Source: Candidatus Mediterraneibacter surreyensis | GTDB lineage: Bacteria; Bacillota; Clostridia; Lachnospirales; Lachnospiraceae | NCBI GenBank assembly: GCA_019118885.1 | Contig: DWYB01000058.1 | Span: 1-43,702, forward strand | DNA length: 43,702 nucleotides | Direction of reading: 5' to 3' | Shown: positions 17,287-26,650 of the stretch, one piece after another | How positions within the stretch are numbered: the stretch's first letter is position 1 | How the letters are laid out: each line of letters begins with the position of its first letter | The notes under the pieces: model-generated | Told to the model about the DNA's origin: nothing | Database searches by the model: none | What the model saw: only the letters and a program-made list of their open reading frames with translations | Program-made: the position numbers and the translations under genes

Positions 17287-18156
17287 ATGAAAAAGAGTAA
17301 ATTAAGGTTCTGGATATTTCTGGCTCCTGCACTAATTTCTTTTACAATAATTGTTTTAATTCCGACTTTAATCGGTTTCTTTTATTCGTTAACGGACTGG
17401 AACGGAATCGTAGGAAGCGATATTGAGTTTGTAGGATTTCAAAACTTTATAGATATATTTACACGAGATGATTCCTTTCTGCATGCGTTTGGATTCACGG
17501 CACTGTTTTCTATCTGTGCCGTGATCCTGGTAAATCTCGTAGGATTTGCCCTGGCGCTGCTTGTAACCCAGAAATTCAAAGGCGCGACCTTGCTCAGAGG
17601 CATATTTTTTATGCCGAATCTGATCGGCGGCCTGTTACTTGGGTTCACATGGCAATTTATTTTCGTATCAATATTCGAGGCGATTGCCCAAAAGACCGGG
17701 TGGGAATTTTTCAGCGGATGGCTCTCCAATGCGCCGACAGGTTTTGTCGGCCTGCTCATCCTTACGGTATGGCAGTTATCCGGATATATGATGATCGTAT
17801 ATATCGCACAGATCCAGCAGATTCCGGAATCTGTCAAAGAAGCCGCCAGAATTGACGGGGCAGACGGCTGGGCTATGTTAAAAAGCATTATACTTCCTTT
17901 GATGATGCCGGCATTTACAATCGGACTTTTCCTTTCAATCTCGAGTTCATTTAAAATGTTCGATCAGAACCTGGCTCTCACACAGGGCGGACCGTATAAG
18001 TCTACAGAGATGATTGCATTAAATATTTATAATTCTGCTTTTGGAGCTAATGAATTCGGCTTCGCACAGGCAAAGGCTATCATTTTCCTGATCGTAGTCG
18101 CAGCCATCGGAATTACACAGCTGGTAATAACAAAACGTAAGGAGGTTGAGATGTAA
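17287..18156 (+). CDS. Sugar ABC transporter permease, MsmF-like
   Basis: A 289-residue membrane protein with six predicted helices, the MalF/MsmF half of a CUT1 sugar importer. The ATPase-contact EAA loop is EAARIDGADGWAMLKSIILP, followed by the ALTQGGPYKSTEMIALNIY region typical of these permeases. The ribosome site is GGAAGGTG. The stop shares its last base with the next start (TAATG), so the two permeases are translationally coupled and should be made in equal amounts. Confidence 0.94.
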   Translation: MKKSKLRFWIFLAPALISFTIIVLIPTLIGFFYSLTDWNGIVGSDIEFVGFQNFIDIFTRDDSFLHAFGFTALFSICAVILVNLVGFALALLVTQKFKGATLLRGIFFMPNLIGGLLLGFTWQFIFVSIFEAIAQKTGWEFFSGWLSNAPTGFVGLLILTVWQLSGYMMIVYIAQIQQIPESVKEAARIDGADGWAMLKSIILPLMMPAFTIGLFLSISSSFKMFDQNLALTQGGPYKSTEMIALNIYNSAFGANEFGFAQAKAIIFLIVVAAIGITQLVITKRKEVEM

Positions 18157-19010
18157 TGGGAAAAGCAAAAAATCCCGGCATACATAAAAGAAAAATGCTG
18201 AACCGAATCTGCTTTACCGTAATCGGAATCATATTAGGGTGTATCTTTCTTTTTCCTATTTATATCCTGATCCTCAATTCCTTTAAAAATACAAAAGGAA
18301 TATTCACAGATGTACTGGGATTCCCGAATGATACTACCTTTACGCTGGAAAATTACCCTAATGCGTTTGATGCGCTGGAATACTTACGCTCATTCCTGAA
18401 TTCTTTCCTGATCACAGTGATCGCCTCGCTGCTGATCCTGCTGATCTCAGCTATGGCTGCATGGGTTCTTGTACGTTACAAAACCCGGACAAGCAGAGTC
18501 ATCTTTCTTCTGTTTGCCGCGGCAATGCTGATCCCTTTCCAGTGCGTCATGCTTCCGCTCGTCGGATTTGCCAGTCGTATTAACCTGATGAATCCGCCAG
18601 GACTGATTTTTATGTACATGGGGTTTGGAACGAGCATGTCTATTGTCATGTTCCACGGATTTATAAAAAACATCCCGGAAGAGCTTGAAGAGGCAGCCAC
18701 AATCGACGGCTGCGGAGGATTCCGGCTGTTCTTTACCATTGTCGTACCCCTGATGCGTACGATCCTGATCACTGTAGAAGTTTTAAATGTAATGTGGATA
18801 TGGAATGATTATCTTCTTCCTTCGCTTATCATAAACAGACCCGGATGGCAGACACTTCCCCTCAAGACATATCTTTTCTTCGGACAGTTTGCCAAAAGAT
18901 GGGATCTCGCCTCCGCGGGCCTGATCATGTGTATCGTTCCGATCATCATCTTCTATCTGCTGTGTCAGAAGTATATCGTAAGAGGCATTACAGACGGTGC
19001 CATTAAATAA
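18156..19010 (+). CDS. Sugar ABC transporter permease, MsmG-like
   Basis: A 284-residue partner permease of the MalG/MsmG type, with six helices and the EAA loop EEAATIDGCGGFRLFFTIVVPL. The C-terminus ends in YIVRGITDGAIK, typical of the family. GTAAGGAGGTTGAG, inside the upstream gene, is the ribosome site. No ATPase gene is present in the operon. As in many Firmicutes a shared MsmX/MsmK-type ATPase encoded elsewhere probably powers it; that is known of the family, not visible here. Confidence 0.94.
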   Translation: MGKAKNPGIHKRKMLNRICFTVIGIILGCIFLFPIYILILNSFKNTKGIFTDVLGFPNDTTFTLENYPNAFDALEYLRSFLNSFLITVIASLLILLISAMAAWVLVRYKTRTSRVIFLLFAAAMLIPFQCVMLPLVGFASRINLMNPPGLIFMYMGFGTSMSIVMFHGFIKNIPEELEEAATIDGCGGFRLFFTIVVPLMRTILITVEVLNVMWIWNDYLLPSLIINRPGWQTLPLKTYLFFGQFAKRWDLASAGLIMCIVPIIIFYLLCQKYIVRGITDGAIK

Positions 19011-19037
19011 TCTTTATTTATTAGAAAGGGAACTATT

Positions 19038-20678
19038 ATGACAGAATGGTGGAAAAATGCCGTTGTATATCAAATTTATCCCAAAAGTTTTAAAGACAGC
19101 AACGGAGATGGTATCGGAGATTTAGACGGGATTACCGAAAAACTTGATTACCTGAACGATCTTGGAGTTAATGTAATATGGATTAATCCCATATACTGCT
19201 CGCCTATGGCGGACAACGGATATGACATTTCCGATTACTACAGAGTCAATCCTATCTTCGGATGCAATGAAGATATGGAACGTTTATTGGCGGAAGCCGG
19301 AAAAAGAAATATAAAAATACTCCTTGATCTTGTTGTAAATCACTGTTCAGATGAACATCCGTGGTTTCAGAAGGCGGTAGCCGATCCCGATTGCGAAGAA
19401 GCAGGCTATTTCTATTTTAAAACGACCAGTGACGGGAAAGCTCCAAATAACTGGCGTTCCAATTTTGGCGGTTCTGTCTGGAGCCAGCTCCCGGATCAGA
19501 GATGGTACTATCATACTTTTTCCTCCAAACAGCCGGATCTGAACTGGGAGAACCCTAAACTGAGAGAAAAAATATATGACATGATAAACTGGTGGCTGGA
19601 TAAAGGCGTAGCGGGTTTTAGAATTGACGCGATCACTTTCATAAAAAAAGATCTTACCTTTGCGTCAAGGGAAACCGGGGACGGACATTTGTATCCGATA
19701 GAAAATCTCACGGACTATCCCGGAATAGACGCTTTCTTATCTGAACTAAAGGAGAAAACATTCAGCAGATATGACTGCATGACAGTGGCGGAAGCGCCCG
19801 GAGTAGGAGAGAAAACTTTTCGTTCCTACGCCGGAAAAGACGGATTCTTTTCCATGATCTTCGATTTTAACTGGGAAAATATGGAGGGCGAGACTGATAA
19901 GTCCGATACCGCCGCCGTAGACCGCTGGAAGGATAAAATCTTCCAAAGCCAGAAATTCACTTATAAGAACGGATGGTCCGGAGTCTTTCTTGAAAACCAT
20001 GACCAGTCCCGCTGCGCAAATAAATTTCTTGAGGAAAAGTGCCGGAACTATTCCAGTATAACTGCACTGGCTGTTTTATACTTTTTCTTATATGGAACTC
20101 CTTTTATCTATCAGGGACAGGAAATCGGCATGAGGAACGCACTCTGGAAAAATATTGATGAAATGGATGACTTGAGAGCGAAAGGAATGTATTATGAAGC
20201 GATAGAGAGAAATGATGATCCGGACAAAGTGTTAAAATATTTCGAAGAACTGGGGCGGGATAACGCAAGGACCCCCATGCAGTGGAATGATAATGCAAAC
20301 GCGGGATTTACAGAGGGAACTCCCTGGATGAAAGTCAACGAAAACTATCCGGCGATCAATGTAGCTGAGCAGGAGCAGAATCCTTCATCCATACTTTCTT
20401 TCTATAAAAAGGTGACGCGTCTTCGCCGCGATCCGAAATACCGGGAAACATTCGCAGAGGGAAGTTTTTCGCCTCTGTATGAAAACATTCCTGCACTGAT
20501 CGCTTATACGAGAAAAAGAGATGTACAGACTATAACCGTAATCGTAAATTTCAAAAATGAATGCCAGGCTATACCTTCTGTCAACGGCAAATGCATTTTG
20601 AACAATAACGACAGCCTTTTAACAAAAGAAAACCGGCTGCTTCTGCAGCCGTATCAGGCAATAGTCTTTGCCGACTAA
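19038..20678 (+). CDS. GH13 (subfamily 31-like) alpha-glucosidase
   Basis: A 546-residue cytoplasmic enzyme that removes glucose from imported oligosaccharides. It opens with WWKNAVVYQIYPKSFKDSNG and the calcium loop DSNGDGIGD. Catalytic residues can be placed: nucleophile Asp197 in GFRIDAITF, acid/base Glu252 in TVAEAPG, and stabiliser Asp322 in ENHDQSR. A C-terminal beta-domain ends near YQAIVFAD. The overall order matches oligo-1,6-glucosidase, dextran glucosidase and trehalose-6-phosphate hydrolase relatives. The residue after the nucleophile is Ala198, not the Val common in strict alpha-1,6 enzymes, so isomaltose specificity should not be assumed. It is the last gene before a strong terminator. 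Confidence 0.92.
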   Translation: MTEWWKNAVVYQIYPKSFKDSNGDGIGDLDGITEKLDYLNDLGVNVIWINPIYCSPMADNGYDISDYYRVNPIFGCNEDMERLLAEAGKRNIKILLDLVVNHCSDEHPWFQKAVADPDCEEAGYFYFKTTSDGKAPNNWRSNFGGSVWSQLPDQRWYYHTFSSKQPDLNWENPKLREKIYDMINWWLDKGVAGFRIDAITFIKKDLTFASRETGDGHLYPIENLTDYPGIDAFLSELKEKTFSRYDCMTVAEAPGVGEKTFRSYAGKDGFFSMIFDFNWENMEGETDKSDTAAVDRWKDKIFQSQKFTYKNGWSGVFLENHDQSRCANKFLEEKCRNYSSITALAVLYFFLYGTPFIYQGQEIGMRNALWKNIDEMDDLRAKGMYYEAIERNDDPDKVLKYFEELGRDNARTPMQWNDNANAGFTEGTPWMKVNENYPAINVAEQEQNPSSILSFYKKVTRLRRDPKYRETFAEGSFSPLYENIPALIAYTRKRDVQTITVIVNFKNECQAIPSVNGKCILNNNDSLLTKENRLLLQPYQAIVFAD

Positions 20679-20682
20679 AACA

Positions 20683-20730
20683 TCCCCCGGAACAAGATGA
20701 CTCCTTGTTTCCCGGGGGAATCCTTTTATT
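20683..20730. terminator. Strong terminator after the alpha-glucosidase gene
   Basis: TCCCCCGGAACAAG pairs with CTTGTTTCCCGGGGGA (small bulge) around ATGACTC, followed by TCCTTTTATTT. It sits between convergent alpha-glucosidase and argF genes and probably works for both strands. Confidence 0.85.
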
Positions 20731-20735
20731 TCCAT

Positions 20736-21728
20736 TTATTCGATTCCCAGCGTCGCCATCATGACAGCCTTAATAGTATGCATCCGGTTCTCCGCCTCAT
20801 CAAACACTTTCGACTGTTCGGATTCGAACACCTCGTCCGTCACTTCCATATCCTCTATATTAAAGCGTTCGCCCATTTCTTTTCCGATCTTTGTCTTCAG
20901 ATCGTGGAATGCAGGCAGGCAGTGCAGGAAGATCGCGCTGTCTTTCGCGTTTGCCATCACTTCTTTTGTCACTTTATATGGAGAGAGCTCTTTGATCCTC
21001 TTCTCCCATACCTCGTCCGGCTCTCCCATGGATACCCACACGTCTGTATAGATGACGTTGGCGTCCTTTGTTCCCGCTTTCACGTCAGACGTCAGCGTGA
21101 TCGTAGCGCCGGATTCCTTTGCATACTCCTGACACTGTGCGACAAGCTCCGCATTCGGGAAATAGTCCTCTGTCGTACATGCCACGAAGTCAAGCCCCAG
21201 TTTAGAGCATGCGACCATTAGGGAATTGCCCATGTTGTAGCGTGCGTCTCCCATGTAGACCAGTTTCAGATCTTTCAGGGTGCCGAAATTCTCGCGGATG
21301 GTCAGCATATCGGCAAGCATCTGAGTCGGATGATATTCATTTGTCAGTCCGTTCCATACCGGCACCCCTGCATATTTTGCCAGTTCTTCTACAATCTCCT
21401 GTCCGAAGCCGCGGTACTCGATTCCGTCAAACATCCTGCCAAGCACGCGTGCCGTATCCTCGATGCTCTCCTTCTTGCCCATCTGGGAACCGGTGGGTCC
21501 GAGATAAGTCGTACCCATACCCATGTCATGAGCCGCCACTTCAAATGCACAGCGGGTTCTTGTGCTGTCTTTCTCGAAGAGAAGCGCTACATTTTTTCCT
21601 CTATAGTTATCAACCGGTATTCCTTTTTTCTTCTTTTCTTTCACTTCAGCGGAAAGATCGAGCAGATAAGTGATCTCCTCCGGTGTGAAATCTTTTAATG
21701 TAAGAAAATTACGTCCTTTTAAATCCAT
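20736..21728 (-). CDS. argF: Ornithine carbamoyltransferase
   Basis: A 330-residue catabolic/anabolic-type OTCase that makes citrulline from ornithine and carbamoyl phosphate (reversible; arginine synthesis or deiminase route). Signatures are the carbamoyl phosphate site [38 protein letters not shown], and the ornithine/Cys loop [10 protein letters not shown]. Length is normal. No arcA, arcC or argG is next to it. Tandem ARG boxes on its promoter argue for ArgR control, but cannot settle whether the role is synthetic or catabolic. The name argF is used; arcB is possible. Confidence 0.93.
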   Translation of the reverse strand: MDLKGRNFLTLKDFTPEEITYLLDLSAEVKEKKKKGIPVDNYRGKNVALLFEKDSTRTRCAFEVAAHDMGMGTTYLGPTGSQMGKKESIEDTARVLGRMFDGIEYRGFGQEIVEELAKYAGVPVWNGLTNEYHPTQMLADMLTIRENFGTLKDLKLVYMGDARYNMGNSLMVACSKLGLDFVACTTEDYFPNAELVAQCQEYAKESGATITLTSDVKAGTKDANVIYTDVWVSMGEPDEVWEKRIKELSPYKVTKEVMANAKDSAIFLHCLPAFHDLKTKIGKEMGERFNIEDMEVTDEVFESEQSKVFDEAENRMHTIKAVMMATLGIE

Positions 21729-21766
21729 GATAAATCCCTCGCAATCATTGAGTATGAAACATGGTT

Positions 21767-21795
21767 ATTATACATACTTATGCATAAAAATGCAA
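21767..21795 (-). promoter_or_regulatory. Promoter of argF
   Basis: On the minus strand, -35 TTGCAT (21790-21795), a 17-base spacer and -10 TATAAT (21767-21772) lie 38 bases upstream of the ATG. The first ARG box covers the -35 and spacer. Confidence 0.75.
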
Positions 21796-21817
21796 TACTT
21801 ATGCATAAATTTTCATA
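21779..21817 (-). promoter_or_regulatory. Tandem ARG boxes (ArgR operator)
   Basis: Two half-palindromic elements, TGCATAAAAATGCA (21781-21794) and TGCATAAATTTTCA (21802-21815), start exactly 21 bases apart. Paired ArgR boxes of 18 bp with 3 bp between have this spacing. Each includes TTATGCATAA-type symmetry. The second overlaps the last codons of the upstream PHP gene. Confidence 0.65.
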
Positions 21818-22751
21818 AACAGTTCAACAGTCTGTTCTGCTGAAAATATTCGAATGTAATTCCACTCTCTCCCAGTCTCCTGGGATTTTTTACACCTTTT
21901 TTGTAATCTGCATGATAATCCGAGCCCCCTGACATGATCGGCAGTCTTTCTGCATATGCAGTTCTGATGTAATCTTCAATCTCTTTGTCACTCATCTCGC
22001 CATCATAGCTGGTCTTACTATATGTATAACATGCCTCTATTCCGTCAAGACCTGCTGCAATCAGTCTCTCTATATAATCATCCCGATTCATCTCTTCCGT
22101 TCCTATCATAACCTTTTCGCTGATCAGGAACGGATGCGCCAGAATACATATTCCTCCGCACCTTTTCACTTCACGGATAACGGCAGTCGGATCCGGCTTT
22201 TCTCTTTCGACTCTGAGACGTCTGTCATTTTTCACCAGAAGTTTAGCGTCACTCCACTGCTGCACATATCCTTTTTCTGCCATAATTTCAAAAATCCGCT
22301 TTTTCTGAACATGTTCCTCGCTGATCGGCTTCCCTCCGCGGTCCAGAACCTCGTTCCACGTCACAGGCATACCGCACTCGCCCAGACGTTTCAGAAGCTC
22401 TTTATAACTTTTAATCTTAGAGACAACAACACTGCCCTCCAGCTCCTGAAAGAACGGATCACTCCAATCACAGCCGAAGCAAAGTATATGAACATCTTCC
22501 ACTTCTGTCTGACACGAGATTTCAATCCCTCTGAGCAGGATAATTCCCATCTCTTTTGCCAGTTGCACAATATCTGTCTCCCGCCCATCCTCAGTTTGCA
22601 CTGTCATGGGCGGTCTTATATCATGATCTGTTATGGCAAGTACTTTCAGTTCCGCTCGTCCGGCATTTTTAATCAATTCCAGCGGCGTATCCGCACCGTC
22701 TGATCTTGTTGTATGGCAGTGCAGATCACACTCATACGTTTTATTATGCAT
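21813..22751 (-). CDS. PHP domain metal-dependent phosphoesterase
   Basis: A 312-residue PHP-domain protein. Metal-binding motifs are visible: DLHCHTTRSDG (H11, H13 region), LAITDHDI, RGIEISC, ILAHPF, and GGSDYHAD near the C-terminus. The family includes 3',5'-nucleoside bisphosphate phosphatases and small 5'-3' exoribonucleases, so a phosphoesterase acting on nucleotide or RNA fragments is likely, but the exact substrate is unknown. GAAGGAGAAAATTT precedes the ATG. It lies downstream of the DeoR-family gene behind a terminator and upstream of argF, so it is probably its own unit. Confidence 0.88.
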   Translation of the reverse strand: MHNKTYECDLHCHTTRSDGADTPLELIKNAGRAELKVLAITDHDIRPPMTVQTEDGRETDIVQLAKEMGIILLRGIEISCQTEVEDVHILCFGCDWSDPFFQELEGSVVVSKIKSYKELLKRLGECGMPVTWNEVLDRGGKPISEEHVQKKRIFEIMAEKGYVQQWSDAKLLVKNDRRLRVEREKPDPTAVIREVKRCGGICILAHPFLISEKVMIGTEEMNRDDYIERLIAAGLDGIEACYTYSKTSYDGEMSDKEIEDYIRTAYAERLPIMSGGSDYHADYKKGVKNPRRLGESGITFEYFQQNRLLNCL

Positions 22752-22806
22752 AAATTTTCTCCTTCCCGCAAAAGTTTATTGATAATCAGATGTCTGAACT
22801 ATTGAA

Positions 22807-22860
22807 ACAAAAATATACAAGCCTTTCCCAGTACTGTGAAAGACCTGTATATTTTTGTTA
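22807..22860. terminator. Long terminator hairpin after the DeoR-family gene
   Basis: Arms at about 22807-22829 and 22837-22859 pair over some 20 bases (ACAAAAATATACA against TGTATATTTTTGT, plus CTTTC against GAAAG) around a short loop. The ends supply A and T tracts for either strand. It closes the nucleoside cluster. Confidence 0.8.
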
Positions 22861-22871
22861 AAGCTCCTGAT

Positions 22872-23645
22872 TTATACCATTTCCAGTAAGATACCTTTTT
22901 CTCTGATCAGCTCCTGCCATTCTTCCGGCAGTCCGGTATCAGTGATCACTCTGTCAAAAGCATCTATATCAGCAATGAACCACGGCTTGATCACTCCGAA
23001 TTTGCTCGAATCTACAAGCAGGATTTTCTCGGCTCCTGACTGAATCAACTCCCTTTTTGTTTCCAGTTCGTAACTGTTCATGCCGGTCACGCCCATTGTA
23101 GCATGCACTCCGGCAGCCGATATAAATGCTTTGGTTGCCCGGATCTTTTTCAGCAATGCTATACTTTCCTGACATTCGAACAATGTCGTATCAGGATGAT
23201 AATATCCTCCTCCAAAAATCAGAGACACATTGGGATGATTTGCGATCTTATTCAGGATGTTAAGGTTACATGTAAAAACTGAAATCCGCATTTCAGCTCC
23301 AATATTGTCCGCCAGACATTCTGTTGTAGAACCGTTATCAATAATAATACACTCATCGTCCTGAATCAGTGACGCCGCGTATTTCCCGATTCTCTCTTTC
23401 TCTCTGGCATGACGTGTTGTCGCTCTGGAAAGAAGGTATTCTTCTGTTTCTCCGGCGTTTCCACTGTTCAGCACCGCAACACCTGGAATGTCCAGTATAA
23501 TGCCGCTCGCTTTCAGAGTCTCCAGATCACGTCGTATCGTCATCTCTGACACATTCAGCAAAACCGCCAGTTCTTTGATCGTTGTGCTGTTTCTTTTACT
23601 TATGATCTCAACCAATCGGTTCAGACGTTCATCCTTTTTCCTCAC
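22872..23645 (-). CDS. DeoR family transcriptional regulator
   Basis: A 257-residue DeoR-type regulator with a GTG start preceded by GAGGGATAGT. The N-terminal helix-turn-helix reads TTIKELAVLLNVSEMTIRRD. The C-terminal sugar-phosphate sensor domain has IIIDNGSTTECLAD, VFTCNLNILNKI and LLVDSSKFG, the phosphosugar isomerase-like pattern. Such regulators respond to sugar phosphates; deoxyribose-5-phosphate or a related pentose phosphate is the natural guess because the gene closes the deoxynucleoside cluster. It is separated from transketolase by 79 bases that contain an ATAACAT half-site also found in the deoC operator. Confidence 0.9.
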   Translation of the reverse strand: MRKKDERLNRLVEIISKRNSTTIKELAVLLNVSEMTIRRDLETLKASGIILDIPGVAVLNSGNAGETEEYLLSRATTRHAREKERIGKYAASLIQDDECIIIDNGSTTECLADNIGAEMRISVFTCNLNILNKIANHPNVSLIFGGGYYHPDTTLFECQESIALLKKIRATKAFISAAGVHATMGVTGMNSYELETKRELIQSGAEKILLVDSSKFGVIKPWFIADIDAFDRVITDTGLPEEWQELIREKGILLEMV

Positions 23646-23696
23646 ACTATCCCTCTTACTTCCCGTCTCGATTCCACTTCCAATGCACCACAGTAT

Positions 23697-23717
23697 CTTA
23701 CATAATTATAACATAAG
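23697..23717. promoter_or_regulatory. Possible regulator site before the DeoR-family gene
   Basis: CTTACATAATTATAACATAAG has symmetric ends and contains ATAACAT, the half-site repeated in the deoC promoter. It may allow autoregulation. The symmetry is weak. Confidence 0.3.
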
Positions 23718-23724
23718 TCACCCG

Positions 23725-25707
23725 TTAATTGACATATGTTTTTATTATTTTCCTGACATTGTCCGCTGTAAACCCATATTTCTCAAATAACTGTGCGGCG
23801 GGTGCGGAAGCGCCGAACGTATCCATCGTAATATAACATCCGTCAATTCCGGCATATCTGCCCCAGGACATGCTGCTTCCGGCTTCAATCACTGCTCTTT
23901 TTGTTATCTCAGGCGGCAGCACAGCATTCCTGTATTCCTCTGACTGCTCTTCAAACAATTCCATACATGGCATACTCACCACTCTTGCGGATATACCGTC
24001 CGCCTCAAGCATTTCCGCGGCTTCCACTGCAATACCCGTCTCGGATCCTGTCGCTACCATGATCACATCCGGACTGTCTTTTTTCTCATTTCTCAGGATA
24101 TATCCGCCTTTTAATGCATCCTTCGATGAATTTTCCAACACCGGAAGCGATTGTCTTGACAATACAATAGAAGTAGGCGTTCTCATAGATGTTACCGCGC
24201 AATACCATGCTGCTTTAGTTTCCGTTTCATCAGCAGGCCGGAACACGTACATGTTCGGCTGCGATCTGAGCATTGCAAGCTGCTCGATTGGTTCATGTGT
24301 AGGACCGTCCTCTCCCACTCCAATGCTGTCATGTGAGAATACAGCGATCTGCGGAATCTGCATCAGCGATGAAAGCCGCAGCATCGGCTTCATATAATCG
24401 GCAAATACGAAAAACGTAGCGGCATATGTACGCAGACCTCCATGGAGAAGCATGCCGTTTACAATTGCAGTCATTCCAATTTCCCTTACTCCAAAATGTA
24501 TGTTGCGTCCTTCCGGAGATTCTGCCGAATAATCGCCTGCCCCGTTCATTACCGTTTTATTTGACGGGCCCAGATCTGCTGAACCGCCGACCAGATTCGG
24601 AAGTCTGTCTTTAATATAGTTTAAAGCCTTTCCTGAGATATTTCTTGTAGCATCGGCTTTGTTCTCACGTTTCCAGTACTCATCGTCGTCGAGAAGACTC
24701 TTGCCTGACTCTTCATCATACCAATTGTCCAGTTCCTCTCTGAGTTCCGGATATGCTTCGCTGTATGACGCAAACATCTCATTCCACTTTTCTTCCGCTT
24801 CTTTTCCGGTATGGGTAAGCTGCCTGTAATGTTCATACACTTCCTCCGGCACGGCAAACGCCTCGGTCAGAGGCCAATCCAGATTTTCGCGAAGAATCTT
24901 TACATTCTCCTCTCCCAGAGGCTCTCCATGCGCGCTTGACTTTCCTTCTTTCGCAGGAACGCCATAACCGATTTTTGTTGTGATCTTGATAAATGACGGT
25001 CTTGAAGTATCCGCCTTTGCCTTCTCTATCGCTCTTCCTACCGCCTCTATATCATTTCCGTCGCGGACGCTAAGTGTCTGAAATCCGAATGCTTCGAAAC
25101 GTTTTGACACATCTTCCGTAAATGCAAGATCCGTACCGCCCTCAATGGTAATGGAATTGGAATCATAAAGAATGATCAGCTTTCCAAGCCCCAGAGTTCC
25201 CGCAAGCGACATTACCTCTGAAGAAATACCTTCCATCAGGCATCCGTCACCGCAAAGAGCATATGTATAATGATCAAATAACTGATATCCTTTTCTGTTA
25301 AATTTCGCAGCAAGATGCTGTTCTGCCATAGCCATGCCTACAGCCATTCCCAAACCTGCTCCCAACGGTCCTGTAGTCGCCTCAACTCCGGCAGTATGCC
25401 TGTACTCCGGATGCCCGGGAGTCAGGGAGTCAAGCTGTCTGAATTGTTTCATATCATCAATAGTCAGACCATATCCGAACAGATGCAGCATTGAATACAA
25501 CATTGATGATCCATGTCCTGCCGAAAGAATAAATCGGTCTCTGTTCATCCAGTTTGGGTCCGCCGGATTGTGTTTCATGTGATGAGCCCACAGCTCATAT
25601 GCGATCGGAGCCGCTCCCAGAGGGAGTCCGGGATGTCCGGACTTTGCCTTCTGAACAGCGTCTGCCGATAATATCCTGATCGCGTTTACCGCCATTTTTT
25701 CTGTCAT
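23725..25707 (-). CDS. tkt: Transketolase
   Basis: A 660-residue full-length transketolase, thiamine diphosphate dependent, moving two-carbon units between ketose and aldose phosphates. Visible motifs are KAKSGHPGLPLGAAP, the PGHPEYRHTAGVEATTGPLG loop, the ThDP/Mg site GDGCLMEG followed by YDSNSITIEG, and GVREIGMTAIVNG in the pyrimidine domain. The start overlaps the permease stop by four bases, so it is coupled to the nucleoside importer. This is unusual placement for tkt and implies a dedicated copy that feeds ribose-5-phosphate from nucleosides into central metabolism together with the transaldolase-like protein. Confidence 0.96.
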   Translation of the reverse strand: MTEKMAVNAIRILSADAVQKAKSGHPGLPLGAAPIAYELWAHHMKHNPADPNWMNRDRFILSAGHGSSMLYSMLHLFGYGLTIDDMKQFRQLDSLTPGHPEYRHTAGVEATTGPLGAGLGMAVGMAMAEQHLAAKFNRKGYQLFDHYTYALCGDGCLMEGISSEVMSLAGTLGLGKLIILYDSNSITIEGGTDLAFTEDVSKRFEAFGFQTLSVRDGNDIEAVGRAIEKAKADTSRPSFIKITTKIGYGVPAKEGKSSAHGEPLGEENVKILRENLDWPLTEAFAVPEEVYEHYRQLTHTGKEAEEKWNEMFASYSEAYPELREELDNWYDEESGKSLLDDDEYWKRENKADATRNISGKALNYIKDRLPNLVGGSADLGPSNKTVMNGAGDYSAESPEGRNIHFGVREIGMTAIVNGMLLHGGLRTYAATFFVFADYMKPMLRLSSLMQIPQIAVFSHDSIGVGEDGPTHEPIEQLAMLRSQPNMYVFRPADETETKAAWYCAVTSMRTPTSIVLSRQSLPVLENSSKDALKGGYILRNEKKDSPDVIMVATGSETGIAVEAAEMLEADGISARVVSMPCMELFEEQSEEYRNAVLPPEITKRAVIEAGSSMSWGRYAGIDGCYITMDTFGASAPAAQLFEKYGFTADNVRKIIKTYVN

Positions 25708-26648
25708 GCCAGTTTCTCCTTTTTCTTCTTTACTTTTACTACGCCCTGCACTTTACGTTTCCGCACATAGGAGCTGACCGCCAACGCTGCGATCGCCAGC
25801 ATATACGGGAACATATCGATGATCGCCGGCGGGATCGATAATCCCAGCAGTTCGATACGGATGCCGACCGCCTCTGCCAGTCCGAAGAGCAGGGATACAA
25901 GGGATGCATAGATCGGATGAGACGCGCCGAACACATAGATCGTAAACGCTGTGAATCCTCTTCCCTGTACCATATCCTCTGAGAACTGGGATACCGAGAT
26001 GATAGACAGGTATGCGCCTGCCAGTCCTGATAATGCGCCTGACAGCAGTACCACTTTCCATTTCACGATCTCCGGTTTGATACCTGCCGTTCTCGCCGCC
26101 ACATCAGACTCTCCTACCGCGCAGATACCAAGACCCGTCTTTGTCTTAAAGAGCATGATGTATATCGCTACCATCAGGATTACAGCAAAGTAAGTTACTA
26201 TGCTCTGTCCGCTGATACAGTTAAGTATCGGTATATCTTTTATGATCGGTATCTCGATCATGCTCAGCTTTTCGATATTATCGGGAGCATAAGCGCCCTG
26301 TACGTCGAACATTGCGCGGAGCAGATATGACGTCAGTCCGGCGCCGAGTGTGTTCATCGCAAGACTGGCTATAATGTTGTCAGCTTTAAACTTCGTCACA
26401 AACAATCCGAATATGGCGCTGTATAAAGCTCCGATGACCAGAGCTCCCAGAAGTCCGATCCATACGCTTCCGCCGGAAAACTGCACGCAGGCGACGGCTG
26501 CAAACGCTCCCACGAGGGCAAAGCCTTCCATCGCGATGTTAAACACGCCTGCCCTGTCGCACAGAAGCCCGCCAAGCGCCATCAGCATCAGAGGAGTTGC
26601 AATTCTTATCATGGATGCCAGCGTATCTGAAATAACTGCTATATTCAT
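25704..26648 (-). CDS. Nucleoside ABC transporter permease (NupQ/YufQ-like)
   Basis: A 314-residue membrane protein of the BPD_transp_2 type used by BMP-family nucleoside importers. Typical stretches are TPLMLMALGGLLCDRAGVFN and NIAMEGFALVGAFAA near the start, and LGICAVGESDVAARTAGI before the ATPase-contact region. It has eight or more hydrophobic segments and a lysine-rich cytoplasmic tail (VKVKKKKEKLA). AAAGGAGGGAATTAAGT precedes the ATG. It pairs with the next permease, two bases away. Confidence 0.93.
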   Translation of the reverse strand: MNIAVISDTLASMIRIATPLMLMALGGLLCDRAGVFNIAMEGFALVGAFAAVACVQFSGGSVWIGLLGALVIGALYSAIFGLFVTKFKADNIIASLAMNTLGAGLTSYLLRAMFDVQGAYAPDNIEKLSMIEIPIIKDIPILNCISGQSIVTYFAVILMVAIYIMLFKTKTGLGICAVGESDVAARTAGIKPEIVKWKVVLLSGALSGLAGAYLSIISVSQFSEDMVQGRGFTAFTIYVFGASHPIYASLVSLLFGLAEAVGIRIELLGLSIPPAIIDMFPYMLAIAALAVSSYVRKRKVQGVVKVKKKKEKLA

Positions 26649-26650
26649 AC

